64,000 nt of DNA from Celoporthe dispersa (Eukaryota; Ascomycota; Sordariomycetes; Diaporthales; Cryphonectriaceae): the NCBI GenBank assembly GCA_016584495.1, contig WAID01000003.1, forward strand, positions 4,030,001 through 4,094,000. Direction: 5' to 3'. This document shows, piece after piece, positions 21,392-33,260 of the stretch. Within the stretch, counting starts at the first letter, position 1. Each line of letters opens with the position of its first letter. The position numbers and the translations under genes were made by a program. Under the pieces are notes generated by a model. The model was given only the letters and a program-made list of their open reading frames with translations. It had not been told where the DNA came from and did not search any database.

Positions 21392-23743
21392 CTAGTCGAA
21401 GGCACCGGCGCCCACGTTCACGGTGAAGGGTGCCTTGCTCGTCAGGCTGTCGATGCGGCCCAGAAGGACCTCAACCTGGCGGAAGGCCACAGACGGCTGG
21501 TACTGCGGGATCATGTGGCCCGAGAGGTCGACCGTGTTGTAGGTCAGGCCACGCTCCGTGTGCGTGGTGCCCATGATGCCTGAGGCCGCGTACGTCTCGA
21601 CCTGGTACTCGCCGTGGGTGGGGATGTAGAGACCGTCGTCGTAGGGAGTGCTCTGGAAGCCCTGGGCCCCGTTCCAGGTCGTGTTCTGGATCTGCAGGAT
21701 CGTGCCGTTGGCGATCAGGACCATGTCGAGCAGGCCGTGGGCTACAATGACGTTCTGGGTGCGCTCAATGACGCCGGGAAGGACTGTCACCGCCGACGGG
21801 AGGGAGTCGTCGCCGTCAGGGAAGACGTTGATGTTGCTGCACTCCTCCCACTCTATCAGGGGGGCGTGAATCGCCTCCTGGACGTCGGTACGGTTGAAAT
21901 AGACTTGGGAGAACACATGTCAGCATGCAGCATGCATCTGGAACAGAACAAGATGGAAGCGGGAAAACCTACTCTGGGCGCCTGGTGGGATGTACTCGAA
22001 GGAGCCGGGGACTATATTGTAAGCCAGGTCAGTCAAAAGATCGTCGCGCCAACCTCCAGTATGCCTGGAAATTCATAAAAAGAGAGCACTCACAGCCAAG
22101 CACATCCCAGAGGACAGGGCAGGTGATGGCGACATTGTAGATGTCAAAGCAGGGGTTGTACGTCTGAATACCCTCATACACAGAGTCGTACAGGGCGATA
22201 CAGGTCGGGTTGTTCCGGCCAGGCAGCTCGCTGATGTCTGGCATGGTGCTGGTCGGCGGGAATGTGAGATACTCCTCCCTGAACGCGGCGTACCCACAGC
22301 TCTCATCGAGGGTGACGAGCTCAGCAATGTCCTGCAGCGGGAAGAGGTCTATGTTTAAGTGTGTCAGCATAACCTGCACCAGTTCGAAGAGAACCAGCAG
22401 GATTTCCTACCGAGGTGGTTCTGAACAAAAGGCACGACAGAGACCGAGCCCTGGAGGTAGTCATAGGCGATACACGGGTCGTACACCATGATTCCAGAGA
22501 CCTGAGACAAACGGATTTAGCCACAACTCAGCTCCATGACCACGAAAGAGGAGGGGAAGCATACGTTGAAGTAATCAGTGTTATTGGTGTCTAACATCCC
22601 GCTGGCGATGTACGGCACGTACATGCCAGCGTAGGACTCTCCGACGATGTACACCTTGTACCCGGTCAGGTCGAAGGTGTCGACAAAGGTCTCCCAGAAC
22701 TCCATGAACTGGTTGGCAACATCAACCTCATTCTGGGCGGTCGGTGTGCCCTGGGAGAAACCCGTGCCGACGGGCTGGTCGACATAGATGACATTTGTCA
22801 GGCGGTTCCTAGAGATCCAAAATATGTCAGCTGCACCATTCAGAGCCAAGTGGTCATCAACATGACATCGCTGGTCCCTGTGCCTGAACAGCATCGACGC
22901 CTAGCTGGTGGATGAGGTAAGAGGTCCCGACACAGAGGCTCATCTATGAGTGAAGAGACATACCATCCCTAGCAGACATTGGAGGGTCAGCAAGATATTC
23001 GAAATCGGAGACACGTCCGAGCAATTGCCTTCCACATCACCAAGAGGTAACTTACCCAAGGGTTCTGGACGGGCAGGTAGGTTCCCTGCTGCCACAGGAA
23101 AGGACCATTTTCCTGAAGCAATCCCTCCAGAGATGAACATCCAGGCTGAGAAGAGTAATTGTCAGTCCAGAGCCAGACCGGAGAGAGAGAGAGAGAGAGA
23201 GCCCTGGCAAACAGGCAGCAAGGGGAAGACATACACCTCCGTTCAGCCAGATCAGGATCTCGTTTTCGGCATCCTCGTTGGTTGACGGCCAGAACCAGAA
23301 GAACAACTCGTCTTCCGTGCTGTTACCCAGAGGGAGCAGGCCGGCGTACGACTCGCCCATGTCGAACTCCACGTCAGGTATGGCCGTACCGTCCACCAGG
23401 AAAGCTATTTTCCAAACAGCTCAGTCAGCCAACAGCCCCACTATCATGATTCTCCTCATCACCATCATCATCATTCATCATCAAGACCACTGAGGGGTAG
23501 CCACCACCACAGCCATGTCTCCTCGGTTCTCTCTCTCTCACCTTGGGTCTTGTTGGTCAGGTATTGGTAGCCAGACGCCGAGGTGGCACGCTTGACCTCA
23601 GCGACATACTCGTTCTTGATCTGGGGCTCAGGCTTGCGCATCTGCAACCTCTCGCCGACGGGAGCGACATGGCGGAGGTCACGCCTGGCGGATACGCCAG
23701 ACGCAGAGATGGCCAGGGCAGAGAGGAGGACGGACAGCTGCAT
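21392..23743 (-). CDS. Secreted serine carboxypeptidase (peptidase S10), 9 exons with a 5-nt micro-exon
   Basis: Predicted secreted or vacuolar serine carboxypeptidase that removes C-terminal residues. A signal peptide (MQLSVLLSALAISASGVSA) is followed by a short basic propeptide. Exons: 23743-23542, 23404-23235, 23145-23056, 22968-22964, 22808-22565, 22501-22411, 22348-22094, 22011-21973, 21903-21392. Motifs: WLNGGPGCSSLEGLLQENGPF, DQPVGTGFS, GESYAGMYVPYIA (nucleophile Ser214), LLDMVLIANG (Asp425) and DLSGHMIPQYQP (His495). All introns are GT-AG, and the sum is exactly 535 codons plus stop with no frame break. Exon 4 is only GGATG. Without it the S10 segment NPWGWNRLTNVIYVDQPVG cannot be read in one frame. 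Several N-x-T/S sequons fit secretion. Confidence 0.9.
22964..22968 (-). other. 5-nt micro-exon of the carboxypeptidase gene
   Basis: Coding strand GGATG is flanked by CTGCTAG upstream and GTATGTC downstream. Exon 3 ends in phase 0 (CCT TGG) and exon 5 begins G AAC CGC. Inserting these five bases gives TGG GGA TGG AAC, that is Trp-Gly-Trp-Asn, matching the aromatic-Trp-Asn pattern before LTN in S10 peptidases. The flanking introns are 22969-23055 (87 bases) and 22809-22963 (155 bases). Confidence 0.7.
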
Positions 23744-25667
23744 CTTGGCGAGGGGAACCACTTTCTTCTCCTTTGGAAATAAAATAGAGGGAGAAAGAGA
23801 AAGAGAAGAAAAAGATCGACTATGGGCAATAGTCTGCCAAGACAAGAACGAGGGGTGACCAGGGGAGAAGGAGGGTCCTGGTGAGCACGAGGGGGAGGGA
23901 GGGCTGCGATACGTGGGACGTATTATAAGCAAGCCAGAGGAGGGGAGGAAGAAGGAGGCTGGCGGCAGATCCATAATACTGTACCATAGTAGCAGGCAAG
24001 AGAAAAGAAAAAGACAGACGGGGGCAGAGAGAGAAACAGAGAGAGAGAGAGAGAGAGAAGGTGGATACCAAGGGCCAGCAGGCATCATCGACCATTCACA
24101 TCCATACTGTACCTGGAAGGAGCGGCCAAGTCAAGGTCCGCTCATCTATGCAGGTGTCGTTTGTGGACCTGCTCATGAAGAGGGTCGGTCTGGCGGAGAC
24201 CTGCCCATGTCCACCCGGTGCAGGCCTCAGGGGAGGTGTTGATGTATGCGCTGTCGTGTGACCGGAGCGAGACCAAAGTGTTGAGTGTTGACTATCAGTG
24301 GTGAGTACTAATAGACAATGTGAGTGGCGGTGGTGGTGGTTGTACATACACGACCAATACTCGAGGGCATATATTATACGAGTACGTACGGGAATCGGTG
24401 GGGACGGCGACAGGATTTCAACGGGACGCTCCCGAGGGTGCAAACAACCCGCACGGCTGTCACCTAGAACATCAACCCATCCGTCGATATCCACAGCACC
24501 ATCCAGCCAGCCAGCCGTTCAGCCGTCCACTCACCCGTCTGAGCAACCCGCCGTGGCTCCCACCTCCCATTCTAGGAAGGACGTCGTCGGGGTCCGACAT
24601 ACTGCGAGTGGCTGGCTCGCTGGCTGGGCCTGTGCCTTGAGTACCACCGTCCGTCGAAAAATCAATTGTTGACAGGGCGGCGTGGTGGGAGTTTCGAAAG
24701 ACGCAAAACCCCTCAGCTGGACAATCATCTTGTTATTGTTGGGCGGCGAGAGGGATGGGCTGGTGGGTGGCCCCGTTCGAGAGACCTGAGAGAGGAAAGA
24801 GGGATGGAGGTAGGACAGGGGCTTGCTATGTAAGTACCGTGGTAGTTAAGCATGTCTTGTCGTGCAGCGTGGAAGCAGGCCAAGAACCTTCCATGCATAA
24901 GCTGAGAAAGAAACGGTCTTCATAGCAGAACCACTTAGATCACAGTAAATACTAAGAGTGTATCCGCTGTTCTCTCCTTCTTTTTTATTTTTGTTTCTTT
25001 TCTTTCTTTTCTCTCTCTCTTCTTCTCTTCTTTTCTTGACCTACTATCGATTATTATTCCCGTTCGTGCCCTTCACGCTGCACAGGGTGGCCCCCCCCTG
25101 CAGAGGAAAAACCGGCAAAGGTCGGCAGCACATTGCGTTACATTTCCAGGGGTCTGACGATTCTACTCTAGACCTACTGTGGTAGGTAAATAAATAAAAA
25201 ACCTCTTTTTTAAAAAAGAAAAAAAAAGATTGACCAGGCAGATGCTACTTTTGTCCAGATCAGCATCGCGAGGAAGAAGGTGAAGACACTGTATCAAGCC
25301 TGGCCTGTGGTTCTCCAGGATCGACACTGCGACCTTGATAAACCTTGGTAAATTTGAACCTCCTTGTCTTTTCTTCTCTCTTGTCTGTCTGCTGTGGCCC
25401 AGAGTACACACCCACTGCTAAGATGGTGGTGCATACACACAAGAACGCCGATAAACACAGCCAGCAGAGAGGTAGTAATAATGCACCCATCTCGCAACCC
25501 AGGAACGCCACATGACCCAACATGACCGCCATTACCCTCGTTACCACCGCCACCATGAAAACCCCCTCCCAAAAAAAAAGAGAAGAAAAAAAAAGAAACG
25601 CCCCTATATACAGGTAGGATGATAGACAAAAGGAACAAGCTGACCATCACCACCCTCGCCACCACCG
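23744..25667. other. Intergenic interval upstream of the carboxypeptidase
   Basis: About 1.9 kb with no supported gene. It contains a GA-repeat tract (about 24035-24058), CCAGCCAGCCAG-type units near 24500, CT-rich tracts (24978-25040) and A/T homopolymers near 25200 and 25570. Several open frames on the minus strand between 23.8 and 24.1 kb are pyrimidine-repeat translations without domain content. Confidence 0.45.
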
Positions 25668-26228
25668 TCATGAGCTCTCCTCTGGGATAACCTCCTCCGG
25701 CGCCACGCCGCCTCCGCCCAGGTCCAAACTCCCAGGCCTCGAGTTCCCAGGGCTGATACCTCCCGAGAAACTACTCCTGGCGCCCCGACTAGCCCCCCTG
25801 GTCCGTCCAAACTTGATGGTGAACGCGCCCAGCATCTCCTGGTGCCGCATGTTCTGCTCGGTGAGGGGCCGCTCGCTGGGGTGTAGCCGGGCCTTCTTGA
25901 GGCTGGACTTGTTCGGCTTGCGGGCTGGTGGTTGTGGTGGCGGCAGGGGGCAGGCGGCAGAGGAGGAGGAGGAGGTGTTGTAGGAGCTGGTGCCGTCGCT
26001 CTTCTGGTGGGAGTGGTGGGACGCCGAGGAGCCGCCGCTCGAGCGCCAGGACTTCATCTTGGCCAGGCGCGACGTGGTCTTGGAGAAGGGTGCGGCCGGG
26101 GTCGGGGAGGTGATGGCGGTGGCGGCGGTGACGATGTCGGGCTGGTGGCCGTCTTCGCTGTGGCCTGCGGACGAGGACGAGGACATGGACTTGCGCAGCA
26201 TGCGGCTGAAGCGGTCTCGTATCGCCAT
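25668..26228 (-). CDS. Small Ser-rich, disordered conserved fungal protein
   Basis: A 186-residue intronless frame from a clear ATG. The composition is Ser-, Pro- and basic-rich and looks disordered: basic start (MAIRDRFSRMLRKSM), long Ser runs, then KKARLHPSERPLTEQNMRHQEMLG...FTIKFGR. The block around RPLTEQNMRHQEMLGAF looks like the conserved core of small uncharacterised ascomycete proteins, but I cannot name a domain. The acidic C-terminus ends EEVIPEESS. The antisense strand is also open (shadow frames), which GC-rich repeats explain. It could be a regulatory or scaffold protein; function unknown. Confidence 0.6.
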   Translation of the reverse strand: MAIRDRFSRMLRKSMSSSSSAGHSEDGHQPDIVTAATAITSPTPAAPFSKTTSRLAKMKSWRSSGGSSASHHSHQKSDGTSSYNTSSSSSAACPLPPPQPPARKPNKSSLKKARLHPSERPLTEQNMRHQEMLGAFTIKFGRTRGASRGARSSFSGGISPGNSRPGSLDLGGGGVAPEEVIPEESS

Positions 26229-28702
26229 CCTGATGTGGTGTGATGCAAGAGACGGCCGGCTTTCTCTCGCTTTCTGGCGCCTCTTTTCCTCTTTTATTTT
26301 TTTCTTCCTCTTTTCCTCCTTTCTTCCACCTCTCTTGCGTCTTGGCTTGATGTCCTGGTGAGGAGGTCAGGTGGATACCTCGGTATAGTCCCAGCAAGGA
26401 GGATGTCCAGGTGGTTGGGCTGGGTTCTGTCGCCCTGGCGCGCAGGACTGGGACGGCTGGTGAGGACAGAGAGTATAAACCCAGGCCGTCAATGTGCAGA
26501 GGCCAGTCCGGTAAGCAGGGCCTGGAAAAGAATAACAATTGCTCTCCTGGAAGATGGAAATTGGCAACAGTCGAGACACGAAACAGTTCATTGCCCCACA
26601 GAGCTGCCGAGAGGGGACCCGTGACGTATTTATCTACTTGTACTCCCCAGCCCGTTCTTCACTTTTATTAGCAGAGCCTCCTCGCCCGGACTTCCCTCCT
26701 CTTCCTTGTCTCCTAAACCCCACCACGTTAGGCTCCAGGCTAAGGTCTCCCTATACTTGCCGTATGCTGCAGTAGGTTTGGTTTTTGGGGGTTTATTTTT
26801 TTAACGCCCGGCTCGCTCAAACATCGGCTATTTCCCTCTCCTGGCGCCCGTTTTGGCCTCGTAACTCGCTCGGCTTGCATGTGGGGGCCGCGTTGTGTCC
26901 CCCTTCCTTGCATTTTGGTTGCGCCCCCCCCCGGAATTCTCCGTCGCAGGGTCCAGAACGGCCGCCGGACGAGTGATCCAGCCCAGATCGATGCGGGGGG
27001 TGCATCTAGGTTCCGTACATGCCATGTTACCATACTTAGTACACCCATAGTAAGAAAAAAGGGTAACCCGTCTCTGCCGTTTGCGGTAGTATGCATCCAC
27101 ATGAGAATTTTTGCTTAATTATGGATTAGTTTCTCCCCTTCCCACCCTTCTCGCTGTCTGTCTCTGTCTCTCTCCCACTTATTGTTTTTTTTCCTTTCTT
27201 TTTTTAGTGACTTGGCAGAGAGTTATCTTTCCCTTAGCCAATTATTAGTCCCTAATGTCGAAGGAAAAGCATCTGATTTGTTGGGCTACGAGTGAATTGC
27301 TTTATTGGGAGAAGAAGGGGGGGGGGTTGGTTGAACGTTGTGGCGCGACTGTCTGGCCATATTTCTCTCAGGTGCTCACTCGACATTTTCCTGCATACTC
27401 ACGTTCGCTATGGTCAAAGTCAGTCGACTCTTTCTTGGTGCTCTCCGACTGCTTCCACTTCCTTACACCATGCTCTCTGCTTGGGTCTTCCCTCTCTTCA
27501 CCTTCCTAGCCCAAGATTTCGAGCCTTACAGCGCAAGCACTTTGTTCATGCCGTGTCTCGTCCGGACCAAAGGCTCCTCCTTCATGACCTGACACGGAGC
27601 CCACGGACACTAGAAATAGCTTCCCATGGCTCCGGATGCTGTCACTTTCAAGAAGGACCAGGTCTCACCTCTCTATCTCTTCCCAAGTAGACGCGAGGCA
27701 GTCCCGTCCCGTCCCTTCTCGGATCTCTGCCGAGCCCATCTCCTTCCCTTCTCCCCCGAGTCCCCCTTACCCGATACTATACTAAACTACTCACGACCAC
27801 CCTAAATAAACCCCTTCCGTCCCGTCCCCATTTTCGGACCCGATCTATCTCTCCTTATCTCAGACATTCACCGGCTCCGTGTTGAGCCGAAAAGAGGACA
27901 TGAGGTGCTCTGCCTATCGAATACTTAGTGGCCGAGGGGACTGCAGGGGCTCTCGCTCGACAGCGTGCGGCAGCGACATCCGGAGGCCCACGTGAAGGCT
28001 GCCTCGCCAGATGAGCGTCTCTTCTCGGTCCCGATGAAGACATTCGTGATGTCTCGGGCCATTACTCGGTTAGGGGCCACGAGTCGCCTGTCTGTGGTAT
28101 TAGAAGTAAAAGAAAATAACATAGAAAACACAAACGTAGTGGCTAGGAGATGTCGCCACCTGTTGAGAGAGCCGCATCTCGAGTCGGTAAGAATATCCAC
28201 CCTTTTGGCTCGAGTGTGGTGATCTGTGCCTGAAGCCTCGCGCTCGACGATGTTGACTCCTTAGTTGAGACATGCAGTGTGCTTGAGAAGAAGGCCCGTG
28301 GAAATGGCTTCTACCTACAGTAAATCCTACCGAGACCCTGAGTAATGGATTATCTACATGGAGGTACACATGTAGTGCCGCATAATTGGGGCGATATTCT
28401 GATATCTGCCAAAAGGTTGTTCTTGACCATACAAGTAGAAATCTAGAATCAATCATGAGCAACTGTAGTAAGGAAAAAGAAGAACAAAATAACCTGTTGT
28501 GATTGGGAAACTGAATACGAAGTCCCTCTACAATAAATATTTCCTACACCAGTGCTCCGCCATGAGTGTATTCCCACCAGGTCCAGCAGCACAACATACT
28601 ATCATAACCATACCTCATCCGGCCAGGTCCCCATCGTCTGTCTCATAATATCATAATTACAACCTCAAGGCCGAAGCATGAAGACGATATAAAAATCGTC
28701 CA
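26229..28702. other. Gene-poor interval, about 2.5 kb
   Basis: No gene I can support. The left 120 bases, pyrimidine-rich, are probably the leader of the small disordered protein. Short open frames in 26.4-28.5 kb have no recognisable domain and no convincing splice partners. I see no transposon ends or long repeats. Confidence 0.45.
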
Positions 28703-30518
28703 TCAGGCCAGGCACTCGCCACCAAAGACACCAGCGCTTCCCAGGGGCAAACCACCAATCGACATGAGACCCCAGGCCAGGCCTGCAGTCTCCAGGTCTA
28801 CCTCCTGAGCTGGCATATTATCGCCCTTCGCACTGACCTTCTCCTCAGGGCTCGGATGGTACGTGTCGTCGTCGGGCTCCTCCCCGGGGTCTCGCCTGGT
28901 CCTGCGCAGTCTGCCACGGCGGCGTGATGAAGGTAGCTCCCCGTGCCCCTCGTCCTCTTTGGATTTTCGGCCCCTCACAGCCCTCCGTCGGACGCTCGCA
29001 GGGGGTGAATCATCTGACGTGTCATCGATATTTTCGACCGCATCCGAACTGTCGGGATCGCCGACAGACTCGCGCTTGTTGTACAGCGGGACGGCTGCTG
29101 TGAGAACGTCACCAGCGCCCAGAGATCGGACAGCTGCCCAGAGACCAACGCTCAAGCCACTGATCAGGACATCGTAGCCGACGGCGGCAACTACCGGGTG
29201 GTCTCTGGTCGACCCCAAAAGCTTGCCGATCGCAGTGGTCGTACGTTCCCATCTCGACCGCTCTTCAGTATCCCAAGGAAGCAGCCTGCTATGTCGGTGG
29301 TAATGGGCTCGAGGTAGGTTGTAGCGCAGACCACTGAAAGTAGCCGTCCCGTGAAGAACAAGACTCATCACTGCCATGAGCCTGAACAGATTAACAAAAG
29401 CAGCATCGGCTCGGCGGCCGGACTGCACCGACCCCCACGAGATTGGTACCACGTTCCGCAGCACCAAGGGGGCGAATGTCAAGGCTCGAGATGCTCCGAG
29501 GATTCGGGTGAACGATGTTGTTCCTGCGGCGTAAGGCAGACGAAAGATAGTACCATAGCTGGCCAGGACGGTGAGCAGCAGCAGGCGTGGGCTCAGAACC
29601 CAGTCGCGCGGCTTGGGCGTGAGGACGGCATTGCGAATACGAGCAAACCTGCATCGTGGTCAGCGGCAAGCATCTGTTGGTTTTAATCTACTTATCCAGG
29701 CGGAATGTACTTGCCTGGACGGCGGTCGGAGCTCCTCTGGTAGGGGTGCCGGAGTAAGGAGCAGGGCTACGAAGAAGAGGTTCTGTGCAAAGGAGAGGCT
29801 GACGAGGTGAGCCAGACATTGGAACGCAAAGACATTCGAGATGCCACGGCGGGGTCCCTCGGTAGCCAGCAGCACGCTCCAGGGGACAAACGACAGATCA
29901 AGCTGCTGCCCCCACCAGAATCGACGGGCCTTCTCAGCCACGATCTCCGAGGCATCTCGGTAGATTGGGGTGTCTGCCAGCCACCGCACCCTGTTGCTAA
30001 ACAAGGTGTATGCGTGAGGAGGCTCATCCTGAACAGCCGAGGAGTTGGTAGCGAGGCCCCCTTCAACGCTGCTGATGAGAGTATTCATTAGATTCATCAT
30101 CCTACAGGGTGAAATAATATTCATAAGCAGGACTAACCTCTGGGATTTCCCAACCCCTCTTTCATCGGCCCAAACACTGAACGACAGCGATGTGTATGAG
30201 TACACTGCGTAGCATGCAGTGATGACGCTGAGCAAGGCCAGACCGGTGAATATGGGCACCAGCCTTTTCCGCCTGTCGAGGCGGAGTCTCACATCTTGCG
30301 ACGGCGTAGGGCTCTGAACGAGCGATACAGGCTGGTGCCTACGCTCTGGGTAAAGTGAATGACACTGAGGATGTGCAGGGCTGCAAATACTGCCCCCGTG
30401 TATCTGCCCTGCAGTCAGCAAACGCACTGGATGGGGTCATTCAGTCGGTAGCAGCACGGCACAGGACTTGTCGGTATTTTACAGACCTTACTTCGGGCTC
30501 GATCGGAACGGGCGCCAT
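28703..30518 (-). CDS. Polytopic membrane protein of unknown function, 3 exons, GC-AG intron (frame break)
   Basis: Conserved-looking fungal integral membrane protein; I do not recognise a characterised family. Exon 1 is nine codons (30518-30492). Exon 2 (30408-29715) opens with a membrane segment (AVFAALHILSVIHF) and contains IFTGLALLSVITACYAVYSY, FWWGQQLDLSFVPWSVLL and LSFAQNLFFVALLL. Exon 3 (29648-28703) has WVLSPRLLLLTVLASYG, further hydrophobic helices and a long charged loop rich in Asp/Arg. Intron 1 (30409-30491) is GT-AG. Intron 2 (29649-29714) begins AG|GCAAGT, a GC-AG intron; the alternative GT donor gives the wrong phase. Exon 2 changes frame near residue 46 (30292-30298), repaired by one base. 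A possible 36-base in-frame intron lies near 30100-30140. Total about 555 codons. Confidence 0.65.
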
Positions 30519-31215
30519 GCTCGAGGCATGCCACGTTGTTGGCAGTAACTTGGGGAGGTCAGCGACAGAATCGTGTGCTGAGAGGTTGACGACTTAGAGA
30601 GCCTCTTTGATGAGGGGGGACGGCCGCCAAGTCCCTTCTAAATGTATCATAGTACTATGTGACAAGATTGAAGAAAGTGATGCCGAGTTTCATGTATAGA
30701 TACATTGGAATGATGACATTCTGATGGGCACTGGAGAGGAGGAATCCCATTGCAATGTATATGTACATCTGCACAGTGACGCAGTCCAGTGACATGCCCC
30801 CTGGTCGCTCAGCAACTGCGAATGCACTAAAGGGATAGCCCTCTCGACCTAATATACCAGAATTCGCAATCTTCTTCCAGCGTTCCTGGCCCAGATGTTC
30901 CTGAACAGCTCATCACACCCTAGGGAGCGCTCAGGATCGGCTGTATTCAAACTCCCCCGCGTCACAACGCGATCGTTGTGTGGACGAGGACCTTTGAAGG
31001 GGCGGAGATACCTGCCTGCTTAGTATTAATATCAGAGGATTCCCAGACCATGTATAGGGCAGAGGTCTAGGCTTTGTTTGCGCAACAATTGCATACATCT
31101 TAGAATAGCTCTGGCCATCTTCACCTACGCGATCTAACCACCATAGGGCCTGCTAGTAGTTTCTATGTCGTTCTCAACAGCTCTTGGGAGAGGACTGTCG
31201 TCTCATACATACAAG
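30519..31215. other. Spacer HET gene 3' side / membrane protein 5' side
   Basis: About 700 bases, relatively AT-rich, with no open frame of interest. Probably the promoter of the membrane-protein gene plus the 3' UTR of the HET gene. Confidence 0.45.
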
Positions 31216-33260
31216 TCAGTGGATGTCCAGCATCTGGACACTCCTCTCCCAGTCAACCACCTCCTCCTCAGGCCGCCCTTCGAGCAAGTCAACGATCGCG
31301 CATGGCCCGACAAACACGTACTTGTCCTCTACGCGCCTCAGCACAACCGATCCAGAGTAGCCTTTGAGCAAGTACACTTCATCACCCTCCTCCGCCATTT
31401 TTGGAAAAGATCCGATATAACCTCTCTCGGTCCAAGCTAAACGCCCTCTGATCTTTAGAAGCACTGCAAGTCTAGCTATCTCCAATTCGATCTTCTGGTC
31501 TGGATTCAACGCATGGTGTACGGTAGACATTCGCCTCAGAAACCCTTCGAGTTCCAAGGCGGACATGCGCCCATCACATTCGGATTGCGCATGCGAATCA
31601 GAGACTAAAGACGACAGAGAGGTAGGGGCGGCGTCACACCCCAGAGCCTCAGGCCACGTCTTCGCCAGGTGGTAGCTTAGGAGGTTCTCTACAGTCTCGG
31701 GGTCTGGCTCGAGGAAGCGCTCCTGGTCGTTCCACCAGTGTTCCAAAACCTTGTAGATAGCAATGGTCGAGGGATAACCAGCTGGATAGTCCTTGTGCAA
31801 CACTAGGAAGTGCAAGAGAAACTCTAGGAGATGTCTTGAGGAATCGTTGTCCCTTTTCTGAAGATGTGACCGTCCATAGTTGTCTCAACGATGTCGTCAA
31901 CTTTGACTGCCGCACAGCGGAGTGCTGGGCCAGATGCTGACCACATATCCTCGAGGCCGCTGAATAGGGCGTCTGTGTCTGCAGCGTACGATGTATCTGT
32001 GTCGCTCGAATTCTCGGTGAAGAAGGACGTGGGCATCCACGACGGAACACGACATGAGTTGTCGTCTCTCGAAGTACCGATTCCTGCCACCCTCAGGAAC
32101 CAGAGGGGTTCCGAACACATAGGAGGTTGCAGGAATGGCTTTTTGATCTTGATAGAACACCATGCCTCCCACATTTTGATGAAGTCAAAGAAGACATCAG
32201 CGGTGGCCATGTTGTAATTCGGCTCGATTTCAAGTCTCGAAATACCCAGGAGACCGTAGATAGCGTCTCTGGGGTCTGTGACGCTGAGGACTACTCGCAT
32301 ATACCTCAGGAGATTGACGTGAGACTCGATACCGGAGTATTTCAGAAGAGTCGCTAGCGTTTCGGTATCGAGTTCTTCCATTGTGTCCTGAGATATATGA
32401 AGCTGTCCTCCTTCATGGTGCCTGACAACACCTTCCAAACGCTGTAGGCCGTGAAATGTTTCAACATTACGGATATAAGACCATGTCTTGGCGCTCATGA
32501 AATCTGGCCGGATTCGTCGTTCGACAACAGCTGAGTTGAACCACTCCCGAGCAAGCGCAACGTGGTGGAAGGGAATCGTCTTGAAGCCCGTTATCAGGAG
32601 GACATGTCGTGCAAGATAGACCTCCTGGAGTATCCAGACCCGAAACCAGTATTCACGGTTGAGGAGATTGCTAATGTCCATCCAAGGTCTGTACGTACTA
32701 TCCGGACCACTGAGTAGGTCCGGACAATATGCCATCCAGCCCAGATCGGAGGCAGCGTTCTCGCCCAGGGCGGTGACTTGCTCGTAGATGATTTTGAGGG
32801 CATCCATGGCCCTGTCCGATGATGCGTCCGCCAGGCCCAGCCATGACAAGACCTGTTCTGCCCCTGAGAATATTTCTCTCATCAACGGCACTTGGTGGTT
32901 TTTCTCCAGCTTGTCGCTCTGATTGATACAGACGCCATCAACCCAGAGACGCCGTGAATGAAGTGGCGTCCTGTCCGAGTAAGATCGGGTTTCCCAGTGA
33001 TGGTATGTATCGGTCAGGGCATTGGCGAGGTTGTGGGTCACACGCAGGACCACACCATCCACGAGGATGTCGGTGACATCCTCCGGATCGCCCCAGACGT
33101 ACGAGAGGGCACTAAAGACCGGACCGTCCAAGAGGGACACTTTGCGCAGAGCGACAGAGACCTGAGGATGTACTGAGATGATCTCAAGAAGCCGGATCTC
33201 TTTGAGGAGCTTATCGAGGGTCCCATGTATACAAGATTGTTCCTCTGGAGAGGATGCCAT
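31216..33260 (-). CDS. HET-domain (heterokaryon incompatibility) protein (frame break)
   Basis: HET-domain proteins trigger cell death after fusion of genetically different hyphae; many others of the family have no known allele system. The domain shows its three blocks: FSALSYVWGDPED (residues 49-61), RLWVDGVCINQ (104-114) and SGAEQVLSWLG (about 131-141). The C-terminal region carries the usual GYIGSFPKMAEEGDEVYLLKG...VVLRRVEDKYVFVG module. The start is the ATG at 33260 (MASSPEEQ). The main frame stops at 31824, yet the C-terminal module continues in another frame. One added base in the coding-strand AAAAGGG run (window 31851-31857) joins them, giving 681 codons plus stop. No NACHT or repeat domain is attached. 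Confidence 0.88.
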
